64,000 nucleotides of DNA from Pectobacterium peruviense (GCF_002847345.1 NZ_LXFV01000016.1:124001-188000), one strand, 5' to 3'. Positions 10,072-18,835 are shown, numbered from the stretch's first letter. The notes: generated by a model from the sequence alone, not told the origin. Translations and numbers: made by a program.

Positions 10072-10839
10072 ATGGAACTCACCACACAAAACCTGACGGC
10101 AGGTTATGGCGATAAACGTATTCTAGACGGCCTGTCGCTGTCGCTGCCTGCGGGAAAAATTACTGCCCTGCTCGGCCCCAACGGCTGTGGAAAGTCAACG
10201 CTGCTGAAGTGCTTCGCCAAGCTGCTTACTCCAGAATCCGGCGCTATTCAGCTCAACGGCAAACCGCTCTCTACGTTCTCTGCCCGCCAGTTTTCACGCC
10301 ATCTGGCGCTGTTACCACAGCAGCATTTGACGCCGGAAGGGATTACCGTGCGTGATATGGTGGCCTACGGACGCAGCCCCTGGCTATCGCTGTGGGGACG
10401 GTTATCACAAGACGATCGCCAGCGCGTGCAGCTCGCAATGGAGAAAACGCACATCGTCGAGCTGGCCGACAAACGCTTGACCGATTTGTCCGGTGGGCAA
10501 CGTCAACGGGCGTTTCTGGCAATGCTGCTGGCGCAGGATACCCCCGTTGTACTGCTCGACGAACCGACGACTTACCTCGATATCAATCATCAAGTGGAAC
10601 TGATGAAGCTGCTGCGCGAACTGAATCAGGCTGGAAAAACGGTGATAACCGTCCTGCACGATCTGAATCAGGCCAGCCGCTACTGCGATCATCTGGTGAT
10701 GTTAGCGGATGGACGCGTGATAGCGCAGGGTTCACCGCACGAAGTGATGAAACCGGAATTACTGCAACGGGTGTTCAGCATCGATGCGGAGATCCATGCA
10801 GAGCCGGTATCAGGTCAACCAATGTGTGTGGTGAAGTGA
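10072..10839 (+). CDS. fecE: Ferric citrate ABC transporter ATPase FecE
   Basis: This 255-residue ATPase equals E. coli FecE in length. It shows Walker A GPNGCGKST at residues 35-43, the ABC signature LSGGQRQ near 138, and Walker B VVLLDEPT followed by the H-loop region VLHDLNQASRYCDH. It powers FecCD-mediated import. It is the last gene of the fec operon. No strong terminator follows in the next 80 bases. Confidence 0.96.
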   Translation: MELTTQNLTAGYGDKRILDGLSLSLPAGKITALLGPNGCGKSTLLKCFAKLLTPESGAIQLNGKPLSTFSARQFSRHLALLPQQHLTPEGITVRDMVAYGRSPWLSLWGRLSQDDRQRVQLAMEKTHIVELADKRLTDLSGGQRQRAFLAMLLAQDTPVVLLDEPTTYLDINHQVELMKLLRELNQAGKTVITVLHDLNQASRYCDHLVMLADGRVIAQGSPHEVMKPELLQRVFSIDAEIHAEPVSGQPMCVVK

Positions 10840-10948
10840 GCGCGGATCATGTTCTTATCCATCAAGGTGAACGCAGCAACCTCATAAAAATATTTATGCC
10901 CCTACAAAAATAGCCTTGTTAGCCGAAGGCCAACGGAATCGCTACTCT

Positions 10949-10976
10949 ACGTGTATTACACGGAATCAATACACGT
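10949..10976. promoter_or_regulatory. Perfect inverted repeat upstream of the GST gene
   Basis: Perfect 9-bp arms ACGTGTATT and AATACACGT are separated by ten bases. The repeat ends 56 bases before the GST start codon. The symmetry suggests an operator for a dimeric regulator; no regulator gene is adjacent. A cruciform/hairpin is the alternative. Confidence 0.6.
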
Positions 10977-11032
10977 CGTGGGGCAACATCATGGCGATTA
11001 GCTCAACCCATCAGAATTTAAGGAAACGTAAT

Positions 11033-11662
11033 ATGGGATTAAAATTACACCATCTTAATGATTCACGGTCTGTTCGTATCCTCTGGTTGCTTGAAGAAGC
11101 CGGGATACCTTATGAGCTTGTCAGATATCAACGGGATGAAAAAACGCATCTGGCACCCGCATCACTGAAAGCGATACATCCTTTAGGTAAATCACCGTTG
11201 ATTGAAGAGGATGGAAAAGTCATCGCAGAATCTGGTGCGATTGTTGAGTATCTGATCAATCGCCATGCAAGACACTTAGCGCCAGATGCAAACGCAGCCG
11301 AATACATTGATTATCTTCAGTGGATACACTTTGCAGAAAGCTCCGCGATGCTGCCGGTGTTATTGAAGATTTTTGGCGAATTTGAAAAGAATACCGGCAC
11401 CACACTGAATTTCCTTGAGGGTTACGCTGACAATGAATTCGATAAAGTCTTTTCATTTTTAGACGACACGCTGGCTTCAAGAGAATTTATCGTGGGTGAT
11501 ACCTTAACCGGCGCGGATATTATGCTGGGCTTCGTTATTAATACCGTCGTGGAACGACTCGTTCCTGCTGAACGTTTCCCCAATATTCAACGCTATTCAC
11601 AGCGGCTGAAAAATCTGGCTAGCTGGCGGAAAGTCCAGGATATTGAAGCAAGCGCAGAATAA
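11033..11662 (+). CDS. Glutathione S-transferase family protein
   Basis: The start is set at ATG 11033, preceded by AGGA with an eight-base gap. The frame is open further upstream to 10916, but those residues are not GST-like. The 209-residue product has an N-terminal thioredoxin-like domain (LKLHHLNDSRSVRILWLLEEAGIPYE) with the cis-Pro and GSH-contact motif GKSPLIEEDGKVIAESGAIVEYL. An all-helical C-terminal domain follows (GDTLTGADIMLGF). It likely conjugates or reduces small electrophiles with glutathione in the cytoplasm. The substrate is unknown. Confidence 0.9.
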   Translation: MGLKLHHLNDSRSVRILWLLEEAGIPYELVRYQRDEKTHLAPASLKAIHPLGKSPLIEEDGKVIAESGAIVEYLINRHARHLAPDANAAEYIDYLQWIHFAESSAMLPVLLKIFGEFEKNTGTTLNFLEGYADNEFDKVFSFLDDTLASREFIVGDTLTGADIMLGFVINTVVERLVPAERFPNIQRYSQRLKNLASWRKVQDIEASAE

Positions 11663-11742
11663 GGAATAAACGCGAGGTACCCTGAAACACGGCGCATCGC
11701 GTTCAAAAATAACCACGATTGAGATGATTAATTCAACACCAC

Positions 11743-11967
11743 CTATTTCGTCAACAAGGGCGGAATAGCGGGAAACTCAAGCGCCGTCGCTATATCTTTC
11801 TGCGTAATACGAAAGGCTTCAGGATAATGCTCGCGGCTAATACGGCGCAGCGGTTCGGTATCACGCCAGGTATACAAACAGCACTGGCACTGATATACCG
11901 TCCAGACGCCTTTCACTGGCGATGTCGCCATCACTTCGATCTGCTCATCGGCACAACGTGGACACAT
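11743..11967 (-). CDS. Hydroxyarylic acid decarboxylase subunit D
   Basis: This 74-residue protein has two CxxC pairs (MCPRCADE and YQCQCC) and the conserved core VYQCQCCLYTWRDTEP. It matches subunit D of the non-oxidative hydroxyarylic acid decarboxylases (VdcD/BsdD/YclD). The subunit is small, probably metal-binding, and of unclear mechanism. It lies 17 bases after subunit C with its own AAGGAG site, so the two are one transcription unit. Confidence 0.9.
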   Translation of the reverse strand: MCPRCADEQIEVMATSPVKGVWTVYQCQCCLYTWRDTEPLRRISREHYPEAFRITQKDIATALEFPAIPPLLTK

Positions 11968-11984
11968 TATTTGTCACTCCTTAG

Positions 11985-13409
11985 TTATCGATTCGCCAGC
12001 ATGGCAGACAGTTTTTCAACCCAGGCTTTGGCTTCAGGCAAATCTTTCACGGATTGGCTGTAGTGACCACGGATATCCGGCGCGACGGGCGTTGTAGCAT
12101 CAATGATCAGTTTGTCGGTGATACCTGCAGGGCTTGAGCTCGGATCCAACGCCAGCACAGGCATATTCGGCAGTTGGACCAGATCGCCAGCTGGGTTCAC
12201 TTTGGCAGACAGTGCCCACATGACTTGGGGAAGGTTAAAAGGATCGACGTCCTCATCAACCATGATAACCATTTTCACATATCCCAGTCCGTGCGGTGTA
12301 GTCATGGCACGCAACCCTACTGCACGAGCAAACCCTCCATATCGTTTTTTGGTGGAGATAATCGCCAGCAATCCGTGGGTATACATCGCGTTAACTGCCT
12401 GAACCTCTGGGAACTCCGCTTTTAATTGCTGATAGAGCGGCACGCAGGTTGCGGGGCCAATCAGATAATCGACCTCGGTCCAAGGCATACCAATGTACAG
12501 AGATTCAAAAATCAGTTTAGAGCGATAGGACACTTTATCAATTATCACCACGGGCATACTACGGCCACCAGAATAATGCCCAGTGAATTCACCAAACGGC
12601 CCTTCAATTTCGCGCTTACGGCTTTCAATCACGCCTTCCAGAATAACTTCGGAGCCCCAGGGAACATCAAAACCAGTAAGCGGTGCAGTAGATATAGGGT
12701 ACGGACTTTCACGCAGCGCACCGGCCATTTCATATTCCGATTGATCATATTTCAGCGGCGTTGCCCCCATTAGCGTAATAATGGGATCGTTACCGAGGGT
12801 AATAGCAATGGGCAAATCCTCGCCGCGCTCTTCTGCCTTCCGGAGATGCATGGCAATATCGTGCATCGGCACCGGTTGCAGGCCCAGCTTACGTTTGCCC
12901 TTGACTTCCATCCGGTAAATACCGACATTTTGCTTACCGAAATGCTCGGGATCGTCGGGATCGCGTGAAACAACGCAGGCCTTATCCAGGTAGAAACCGC
13001 CATCACCGTCGTTTAAACGGAACAATGGCAGGAGAGCGAAAAGATTGATGTCATCCCCCTCCAATGCATTTTCTGCCCACGGCGGGTTCTCGCGTCGTTC
13101 CGGCGCAACTGGGAAGTTATCCCATCGGCGAATGAACTCATCAATTTGCTGTTTTACCGGTGTATTTCCCGGTAATCCCATAGAGATGGCATGATTCGGC
13201 CATGAACCTATCGTATTCATAACGACATGTGCATCAACGAATCCTTTAATATTCGTAAAAGAAAGCGCGGGCGCCCCTTCCCCAATACGTCCCGTTGCAT
13301 TGGCCGCAGCGGCCAAATCTGGCTCAGCCTGAACTTCCTCATCGATATGCAACAGTTGGCCATTTTCATCAAGCGCGTTTAAAAAACCGCGTAAATCATC
13401 AAATGCCAT
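11985..13409 (-). CDS. Hydroxyarylic acid decarboxylase subunit C (UbiD family)
   Basis: This 474-residue UbiD-family protein starts MAFDDLRGFLNALDENGQLLHI and contains typical segments: VVMNTIGSWPNHAISMGLP, IGDDPIITLMGATPL-like GNDPIITLMGATPLKYDQSEY, and EGPFGEFTGHYSGGRSMPV. It corresponds to VdcC/BsdC/EcdC, which decarboxylates 4-hydroxybenzoate-type acids or vanillate using prenylated FMN. The prenyl-FMN supplier (UbiX-like subunit B), normally encoded upstream, is not present next to it. Housekeeping UbiX could replace it. AAGGAA eight bases before the ATG supports the start. Confidence 0.92.
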   Translation of the reverse strand: MAFDDLRGFLNALDENGQLLHIDEEVQAEPDLAAAANATGRIGEGAPALSFTNIKGFVDAHVVMNTIGSWPNHAISMGLPGNTPVKQQIDEFIRRWDNFPVAPERRENPPWAENALEGDDINLFALLPLFRLNDGDGGFYLDKACVVSRDPDDPEHFGKQNVGIYRMEVKGKRKLGLQPVPMHDIAMHLRKAEERGEDLPIAITLGNDPIITLMGATPLKYDQSEYEMAGALRESPYPISTAPLTGFDVPWGSEVILEGVIESRKREIEGPFGEFTGHYSGGRSMPVVIIDKVSYRSKLIFESLYIGMPWTEVDYLIGPATCVPLYQQLKAEFPEVQAVNAMYTHGLLAIISTKKRYGGFARAVGLRAMTTPHGLGYVKMVIMVDEDVDPFNLPQVMWALSAKVNPAGDLVQLPNMPVLALDPSSSPAGITDKLIIDATTPVAPDIRGHYSQSVKDLPEAKAWVEKLSAMLANR

Positions 13410-13609
13410 ATCCAGATTCCTTTCTTCCGAATGAGTGACAGAATAATCAGTCTAGTTGCTACCTATGATGCTGCAAGAAACGTGCGAACCGCCTCGCGCA
13501 ATGCGCGGTAACGGCTATTGACTCATTTACCAAAAAATGCAGAAATTACCCTCCCATAAGGAAAAAGGATTTATGGGGCAGGATTATGGATAATATTAAG
13601 GAATAAATA
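13410..13609. other. Intergenic region between decarboxylase subunit C and hcp
   Basis: About 200 bases separate these divergent genes and must contain both promoters. On the minus strand, 13465-13520 holds an open stretch ending at a stop near 13465 that reads RYRALREAVRTFLAAS. It resembles the C-terminal end of a LysR-type regulator, but it is too short to claim. No subunit B gene lies here. Confidence 0.45.
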
Positions 13610-14087
13610 ATGGCAAATTTGATCTATCTAAAACTCACTGGCGTAACGCAAGGTCTTATCTCTGCGGGCTGTTCAAGTGCAGACTCGATTGGCAATAAAT
13701 ATCAGACTTCCCATGAAGATGAGATTTTTTTATGAGTTAATGAATAGAATAACTCGGCAGGATAATGTTTCCCTCAACCCTGTGGAAATCAGAAAACCGA
13801 TAGATAAGGCAACGCCTCTTCTGGCACAGGCATTAGGTGATAACGAAAAACTAACCTGTGAATTTCTGTTTTACAGAACGTCCCAATCCGGTGGCAACGA
13901 ACTCTATTTTAAAATGGTGCTAAGAGACGCCATTATCAATGACATTCAGTTTTTCTATCCTAACTCATTAACACATAATGAAACCCAGCCACAGGAAAGC
14001 ATTTCGTTCAAATTTGCATCAATCGAATGGGAGCATGTGGTAGCAAGAACCAGTTCTTTTCTCTTATGGACTGATTCAGCTTACTAA
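13610..14087 (+). pseudogene. hcp: Frameshifted hcp (type VI secretion tube protein, TssD)
   Basis: From ATG 13610, preceded by AAGGA, the first 41 codons encode an Hcp N terminus (MANLIYLKLTGVTQG, AGCSSADSIGNKYQTSHEDE). They then hit TGA at 13733-13735. The remainder continues in another frame (YELMNRITRQDNVSLNPVEI, EWEHVVARTSSFLLW) to the stop at 14087. The break lies at a run of seven T at 13725-13731. Adding two bases gives 159 residues, the usual length of this Hcp family, and restores the expected EIFVYEL segment. No other T6SS genes are in the window, so this was an orphan hcp. It may be dead, phase-variable, or rescued by slippage. Confidence 0.9.
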
Positions 14088-14161
14088 TACATAACTGTGG
14101 GCGATAGTGTTCAAATATTGCTACACCCTATAAAATATAATAAAAACCAGGAGAAAAAACC

Positions 14162-14503
14162 ATGAATGACCAAGAGACAGAAAAGGAACTCTTAGCGAAT
14201 GGTTTCACACAGAATGATATTAACTTCATGAGAAAGATAATCTCTCGTGGTGAGGATAGTGAAGAGACGCTACAGAGATTGATTCATACATTACGAACAC
14301 GGTTTTATAACGGGTGCTTTTTGTTTGTTGTTATAATAGCTACATTTACCATTAATTTTATTTTTAACACACGAGCTGATTTAATTGAATTCTTTGTTTA
14401 CTTTTTTGTCATGATGCTTTCTCTTTTTTTAGTTTATCACATGGGGCCAATGAAATTGGCATATAAATCATATAAATTAATAAAGGCGAGAAAATATGAA
14501 TAA
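14162..14503 (+). CDS. Small two-helix membrane protein, paralogue 1 (putative immunity protein)
   Basis: This 113-residue protein has a hydrophilic N-terminal half (NGFTQNDINFMRKIISRGEDSEE) and two hydrophobic helices at about residues 50-68 and 74-93, then a basic tail. CAGGAG precedes the ATG. It is not a family I can name. It lies 74 bases after the broken hcp and overlaps a close paralogue by eight bases. Its composition is AT-rich compared with the flanking core genes, suggesting transfer. Position beside hcp and opposite a DUF4225 gene suggests an immunity protein; this is inference. Confidence 0.75.
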   Translation: MNDQETEKELLANGFTQNDINFMRKIISRGEDSEETLQRLIHTLRTRFYNGCFLFVVIIATFTINFIFNTRADLIEFFVYFFVMMLSLFLVYHMGPMKLAYKSYKLIKARKYE

Positions 14504-14834
14504 CCAGGAGATAGAAAAAGTTCTCTTAGAAAATGGTTTCACTCATGATGATATTAACTTCATGAGAAAAATAATCTCTCGTGGTGAAAATAGTGAAGAG
14601 ACATTATTAATGTTAACGCACACGTTAAAAAGCAGATTTCACACCGGATGTTTTTTATGCGCCATTCTAATCACTATACTTATAGCAACCCTGATTATAA
14701 GAAATGACATTATTGTCATCTCGGTATATTTTTCATTCACACTTATTTTTGTTTTTCTTATCTATTATATTACCCCAATGAAATTAGCATATAAGTCATA
14801 TTCCTACCTAAAGAGAAAGGGTAAGATGGGCTGA
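14496..14834 (+). CDS. Small two-helix membrane protein, paralogue 2 (putative immunity protein)
   Basis: This 112-residue protein is a tandem paralogue of the preceding gene. It shares DINFMRKIISRGE, SEETL and PMKLAYKSY and has the same two-helix layout. The paralogues differ most in the membrane segments. It overlaps the first copy by eight bases, so translation is probably coupled. It converges on the DUF4225 gene with only 14 bases between stops. Duplicated, diverging small membrane proteins are common as immunity sets, but no function is proven here. Confidence 0.75.
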   Translation: MNNQEIEKVLLENGFTHDDINFMRKIISRGENSEETLLMLTHTLKSRFHTGCFLCAILITILIATLIIRNDIIVISVYFSFTLIFVFLIYYITPMKLAYKSYSYLKRKGKMG

Positions 14835-14848
14835 TCCAGCCTATTATC

Positions 14849-15688
14849 TTAAAGAGAGTCATCTTTATATATATCAGACATTATTCGTATCTTATTTCCA
14901 GCCCCGATCATCTTCAACATCAGCGATGCTCTGCTCATCGTATTTATTTTTCTATAATAATCGCTGGGAATATATCGAAAAAGCCTCCAGGCATCAGGTT
15001 TCAGCGTTAATTTGACGATACCATAGAATGAAGTGACAAGATCGACTGAATGATAAGCCAACAAGCCTGATCTTTTATCAAACCCCAAAAATTCTGCTGT
15101 ACGTATATAGCCAGACTTCATAAATCCTACTGAATCCTCACGCCCAATAAGATGAAAAATACTCTCACTAAGTGAACTTGCTCCATTTAGAGCGATATGT
15201 GCCCCAATAAATCGACCTAAATAACCAGTCGCGGCATAAGCGATTCCAACTCCAGAAACAAACTGGGCATCACCAACAATTACACCGATTGCATTTATTG
15301 TATAACCAAATTCCTTATCTCTTTTCTCCATGCTGATGGTAATAAATACCTTGGCTTTTTCAAGAGAAAGCATTGTTCCTTGTTTTTCAATATTGGCACA
15401 TTCTTCCTTGATATTATTAATAGCAATCTGACATTCCGATGAGCTACTGGCATTTCTAACGATGTCCAGATTTCCATTAGAAAAACGTCGAATTTCGTCT
15501 TCAAATTTTGCTTTAAGAAAGAGATCGTTAATATGACGAGCGGAAACAATTCTGGCTGTCTTTATTAGATCAAACGAGGCTGCCTGAGCCATAGCCAAAA
15601 AATATTGATTATTAACACTATTTCTATTTAGGTAATTGTCCATATCTCGCATCCTTGACGTTAAAGAACATTGAGAACCATCATCCAT
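14849..15688 (-). CDS. DUF4225 domain protein, candidate type VI effector
   Basis: This 279-residue protein contains the DUF4225 pattern: YLNRNSVNNQYFLAMAQAAS, IKTARIVSARHINDLFLKAKF, a glycine-rich hydrophobic middle (VIVGDAQFVSGVGIAYAATG) and a conserved end (AEFLGFDKRSGLLAYHSVDL, LKPDAWRLFRYIPSDYYRK). ATG 15643 has a better ribosome site (AGGA, eight bases away) than ATG 15688 and would start at MDNYLN, nearer the domain. The family is, to my memory, frequent beside hcp or vgrG in enterobacteria; its activity is unknown to me. The hydrophobic centre would fit membrane insertion. AT-rich and apparently acquired. Confidence 0.75.
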   Translation of the reverse strand: MDDGSQCSLTSRMRDMDNYLNRNSVNNQYFLAMAQAASFDLIKTARIVSARHINDLFLKAKFEDEIRRFSNGNLDIVRNASSSSECQIAINNIKEECANIEKQGTMLSLEKAKVFITISMEKRDKEFGYTINAIGVIVGDAQFVSGVGIAYAATGYLGRFIGAHIALNGASSLSESIFHLIGREDSVGFMKSGYIRTAEFLGFDKRSGLLAYHSVDLVTSFYGIVKLTLKPDAWRLFRYIPSDYYRKINTMSRASLMLKMIGAGNKIRIMSDIYKDDSL

Positions 15689-15711
15689 TCCCTTGGTTAT
15701 CTGTTCTGCTA

Positions 15712-15801
15712 ATTAGCTAACTTTCGCCCCTTCGGCTCAATCCCCTGCTTTCTCAATTCCTGACGAGCAAGCGCTTTGAACCCGTTATCGAGGCTGATAC
15801 C
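15712..15801 (-). pseudogene. 3' remnant of a lost gene
   Basis: On the minus strand, directly after a TAA, 29 codons read GISLDNGFKALARQELRKQG then IEPKGRKLAN before a stop. The sequence is charged, helical and protein-like, and has no start codon. It looks like the C-terminal tail of a gene whose body has been lost, possibly a second cargo gene of the hcp patch. The family is not recognised. Confidence 0.5.
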
Positions 15802-15920
15802 TTACTTTTCTGTGTCAATCTTACCTTATGAATGATCGCGACGTTGGGCAAAAATCCCACCTATTATCAGCTTAACAATAGTGATAGCCTCAGGCCGCAT
15901 TCGATCTTCGCTTTATTGAC

Positions 15921-16129
15921 TTAAGGATTCCGGGCAAACTTGCGAGCCGCCTCGCGCGCCTGAGCAATAGAGGAAAAATCGCATACGCATCCCTGTCTCA
16001 GTCTGGTAACGTCGTCTGACGCCAAATAACGACCATCAATGGTAAGATAGCGCACTCGCAGGTGATGTTTTTCATCTGCCAGTCAGTATACTTCTGGCAT
16101 TCCATTTCAATGCTCAGGTGACGAGCCAT
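15921..16129 (-). pseudogene. Frameshifted small gene of unknown function
   Basis: From ATG 16129 the minus strand reads MARHLSIEMECQKYTDWQ. Another frame then continues DEKHHLRVRYLTIDGRYLAS and further through DDVTRLRQGCVCDFSSIAQA to a stop at 15921. The two parts join smoothly near 16070 if one base is added, giving 69 residues (210 bases with stop against 209 present). The composition is ordinary protein, not random. I do not recognise the family. It lies just upstream of mutS in opposite orientation. Confidence 0.55.
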
Positions 16130-16200
16130 TGGCAAGATTTAACATCGACCCTACGCCATCATCTGAATGAACCAAAGCGTTAAGACTGAGTAAAATCAAT

Positions 16201-18765
16201 ATGAAAGATTCTACCGACAAGGATTTCACTGCCCACACGCCAATGATGCAGCAGTATTTTAGGTTAAAGGCTGAACATCCAGAAATCCTGCTGTTTTACC
16301 GTATGGGCGATTTTTACGAGCTGTTCTTTGACGATGCCAAGCGGGCTTCTCAACTGCTGGATATTTCGTTGACGAAACGCGGCGCTTCCGCAGGGGAACC
16401 GATCCCGATGGCGGGCGTTCCTCACCATGCCGTTGAAAACTACCTTGCCAGACTGGTGCAAATGGGCGAATCCGTCGCAATCTGCGAACAGATCGGCGAT
16501 CCCGCCACCAGCAAAGGGCCAGTGGAACGTAAAGTCGTACGTATCGTCACGCCAGGAACCATCAGCGACGAAGCGCTATTGCAGGAAAAGCAGGATAACC
16601 TGCTGGCAGCAATCTGGCAGGACGGTCGGGGATTCGGTTACGCCACGCTAGACATCAGCTCTGGACGCTTTCGCGTAAGTGAACCCGCCGATCGGGAAAC
16701 CATGGCGGCCGAATTACAGCGCACCAATCCAGCAGAATTACTCTACCCAGAATCCTTTGAGTCCATGGAGTTGATCGACAATCGTCATGGACTCCGCCGT
16801 CGTCCGATGTGGGAATTTGAACCCGATACCGCACGCCAGCAGCTTAACCTGCAATTTGGTACCCGCGATCTGACTGGTTTTGGCGTAGAACAGGCAAAGC
16901 TCGCGCTGCGAGCCGCCGGATGTTTGCTGCAATACGCGAAAGACACACAGCGCACCTCGCTGCCGCATATTCGTGGCATTACGATGGAGCGCCAGCAAGA
17001 TGGCATCATCATGGATGCAGCCACGCGCCGTAACCTTGAACTGACGCAAAACCTGTCAGGCGGCGTAGAAAATACGCTGGCTGCCGTACTGGACTGCACC
17101 GTAACAGCGATGGGCAGCCGGATGCTGAAGCGCTGGATTCACATGCCTAGCCGCGATATTGATGCGCTCAAGCAGCGCCAGCAGGCTATCAGCGCATTGC
17201 AGGAAATCACACCGGATCTGCAACCCTACCTGCGGCAGGTCGGCGATCTGGAGCGTATTCTGGCGCGCCTCGCTTTACGCACGGCACGTCCGCGCGATCT
17301 GGCACGCATGCGTCATGCTTTCCAGCAGTTTCCCGATATTCGTGAACAGCTTGCGCCGCTAGAGACCGACTCCGTTCGCCGTTTGGTCAGTCTGATTGGG
17401 CAATTTGATGAACTACGTGATTTGCTGGAACGCGCTGTTGTCGAAGCACCACCGGTCTTGGTACGAGACGGGGGCGTTATCGCGCCGGGCTACCATGCAG
17501 AGCTGGATGAGTGGCGTGCGTTAGCTGACGGTGCTAGCGATTATCTAGACCGCCTGGAAATTCGCGAACGTGAAAAGCTGGGGCTTGATACGCTGAAAGT
17601 CGGCTTCAATGGTGTGCACGGCTATTACATTCAGGTCAGTCGTGGCCAAAGCCATCTGGTGCCGATCCACTATGTCCGTCGCCAGACGCTGAAAAATGCC
17701 GAACGCTATATCATTCCAGAGCTGAAAGAATACGAAGACAAAGTTCTGACCTCGAAGGGCAAAGCGCTGGCGCTAGAAAAAGCACTCTACGATGAGCTTT
17801 TCGACCGACTGCTGCCTCATTTAGCAGAACTCCAACAAAGTGCGGCCGCATTGGCCGAGTTGGATGTTCTGACGAATCTGGCGGAACGCGCCGATACGCT
17901 GAATTACGTCTGTCCGACACTGAGTGACAAACCCGGCATCAAAATAGCAGGTGGTCGTCACCCCGTCGTCGAGCAGGTACTTCGTGAGCCGTTTATCTCT
18001 AACCCCCTGTCGCTCTCACCGCAGCGTCGTATGCTGATCATTACCGGCCCCAACATGGGTGGTAAAAGTACCTATATGCGTCAGGCCGCACTAATTGTAC
18101 TGATGGCGCATATCGGCTGCTTTGTGCCTGCGGAGCAGGCGGTCATTGGTCCCGTCGATCGCATTTTTACCCGCGTGGGGGCAGCAGACGATCTGGCATC
18201 TGGCCGCTCCACCTTCATGGTAGAAATGACCGAAACGGCAAATATTCTGCACAATGCCACGGAAAACAGTCTAGTGCTGATGGACGAAATTGGCCGTGGA
18301 ACCTCAACCTATGACGGTTTGTCGCTAGCGTGGGCCTGCGCCGAGAATCTGGCGAACCGTATCAAAGCGATGACGCTGTTTGCAACGCACTACTTTGAAC
18401 TGACCACCCTGCCGGAAAAAATGGAAGGCGTGGTGAATGTCCATTTAGATGCACGCGAGCACGGTGATACCATCGCCTTTATGCACAGCGTACAGGATGG
18501 CGCAGCCAGCAAAAGTTATGGGCTTGCCGTCGCCGCACTGGCGGGTGTACCGAAAGAAGTGATTAAACGTGCACGTCAGAAACTGAAAGAGCTGGAAACG
18601 TTATCGAATAACGCATCATCCAGCCATATCGATGGCGCGCAGTTGGCGCTACTGAACAATGATGAGCCATCACCAGCGATTGAAGCGCTGGAAGCCATCG
18701 ACCCTGACGCGCTCACACCACGTCAGGCGCTGGATTGGTTGTATCAGCTAAAGAAAATGCTCTAA
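16201..18765 (+). CDS. mutS: DNA mismatch repair protein MutS
   Basis: This 854-residue protein is full length. The mismatch-wedging motif Phe38-Tyr39-Glu40 (GDFYELF) is at the N terminus. Connector, lever and clamp domains follow, then the ATPase with Walker [10 protein letters not shown] at 616-624, DEIGRGTST as Walker B region and FATHYFELT. The C-terminal helix-loop-helix tetramerisation tail ([16 protein letters not shown]) is intact. It recognises mispairs and recruits MutL. The flanking hcp patch fits the known plasticity of the region near mutS in enterobacteria. Confidence 0.98.
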   Translation: MKDSTDKDFTAHTPMMQQYFRLKAEHPEILLFYRMGDFYELFFDDAKRASQLLDISLTKRGASAGEPIPMAGVPHHAVENYLARLVQMGESVAICEQIGDPATSKGPVERKVVRIVTPGTISDEALLQEKQDNLLAAIWQDGRGFGYATLDISSGRFRVSEPADRETMAAELQRTNPAELLYPESFESMELIDNRHGLRRRPMWEFEPDTARQQLNLQFGTRDLTGFGVEQAKLALRAAGCLLQYAKDTQRTSLPHIRGITMERQQDGIIMDAATRRNLELTQNLSGGVENTLAAVLDCTVTAMGSRMLKRWIHMPSRDIDALKQRQQAISALQEITPDLQPYLRQVGDLERILARLALRTARPRDLARMRHAFQQFPDIREQLAPLETDSVRRLVSLIGQFDELRDLLERAVVEAPPVLVRDGGVIAPGYHAELDEWRALADGASDYLDRLEIREREKLGLDTLKVGFNGVHGYYIQVSRGQSHLVPIHYVRRQTLKNAERYIIPELKEYEDKVLTSKGKALALEKALYDELFDRLLPHLAELQQSAAALAELDVLTNLAERADTLNYVCPTLSDKPGIKIAGGRHPVVEQVLREPFISNPLSLSPQRRMLIITGPNMGGKSTYMRQAALIVLMAHIGCFVPAEQAVIGPVDRIFTRVGAADDLASGRSTFMVEMTETANILHNATENSLVLMDEIGRGTSTYDGLSLAWACAENLANRIKAMTLFATHYFELTTLPEKMEGVVNVHLDAREHGDTIAFMHSVQDGAASKSYGLAVAALAGVPKEVIKRARQKLKELETLSNNASSSHIDGAQLALLNNDEPSPAIEALEAIDPDALTPRQALDWLYQLKKML

Positions 18766-18792
18766 CGCGAGTCAGAACGGAGCAAATAAAGC

Positions 18793-18826
18793 AAAAAGGC
18801 ACTGAAAATCAGTGCCTTTTCTTTTA
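18793..18826. terminator. Bidirectional terminator between mutS and nlpE
   Basis: The stem GGCACTGA / TCAGTGCC with loop AAA is flanked by an A-run and a T-run. It can therefore terminate mutS on plus and nlpE on minus. Confidence 0.93.
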
Positions 18827-18835
18827 AACGTCAAG

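Larger units (their letters stand above)
15689..16200. other. Gene-poor region upstream of mutS with gene remnants
   Basis: About 510 bases lie between the DUF4225 gene and mutS. They hold two minus-strand remnants (15712-15801 and 15921-16129, listed separately), and the rest is non-coding. The mutS promoter should lie in the last 70 bases. No clear -35/-10 pair was assigned. Confidence 0.6.

Noticed and set aside
11669-11702. Possible terminator after the GST gene (AACGCGA ... TCGCGTT)
   Set aside because: The loop is over 20 bases and the T-run is poor, so termination is not supported.
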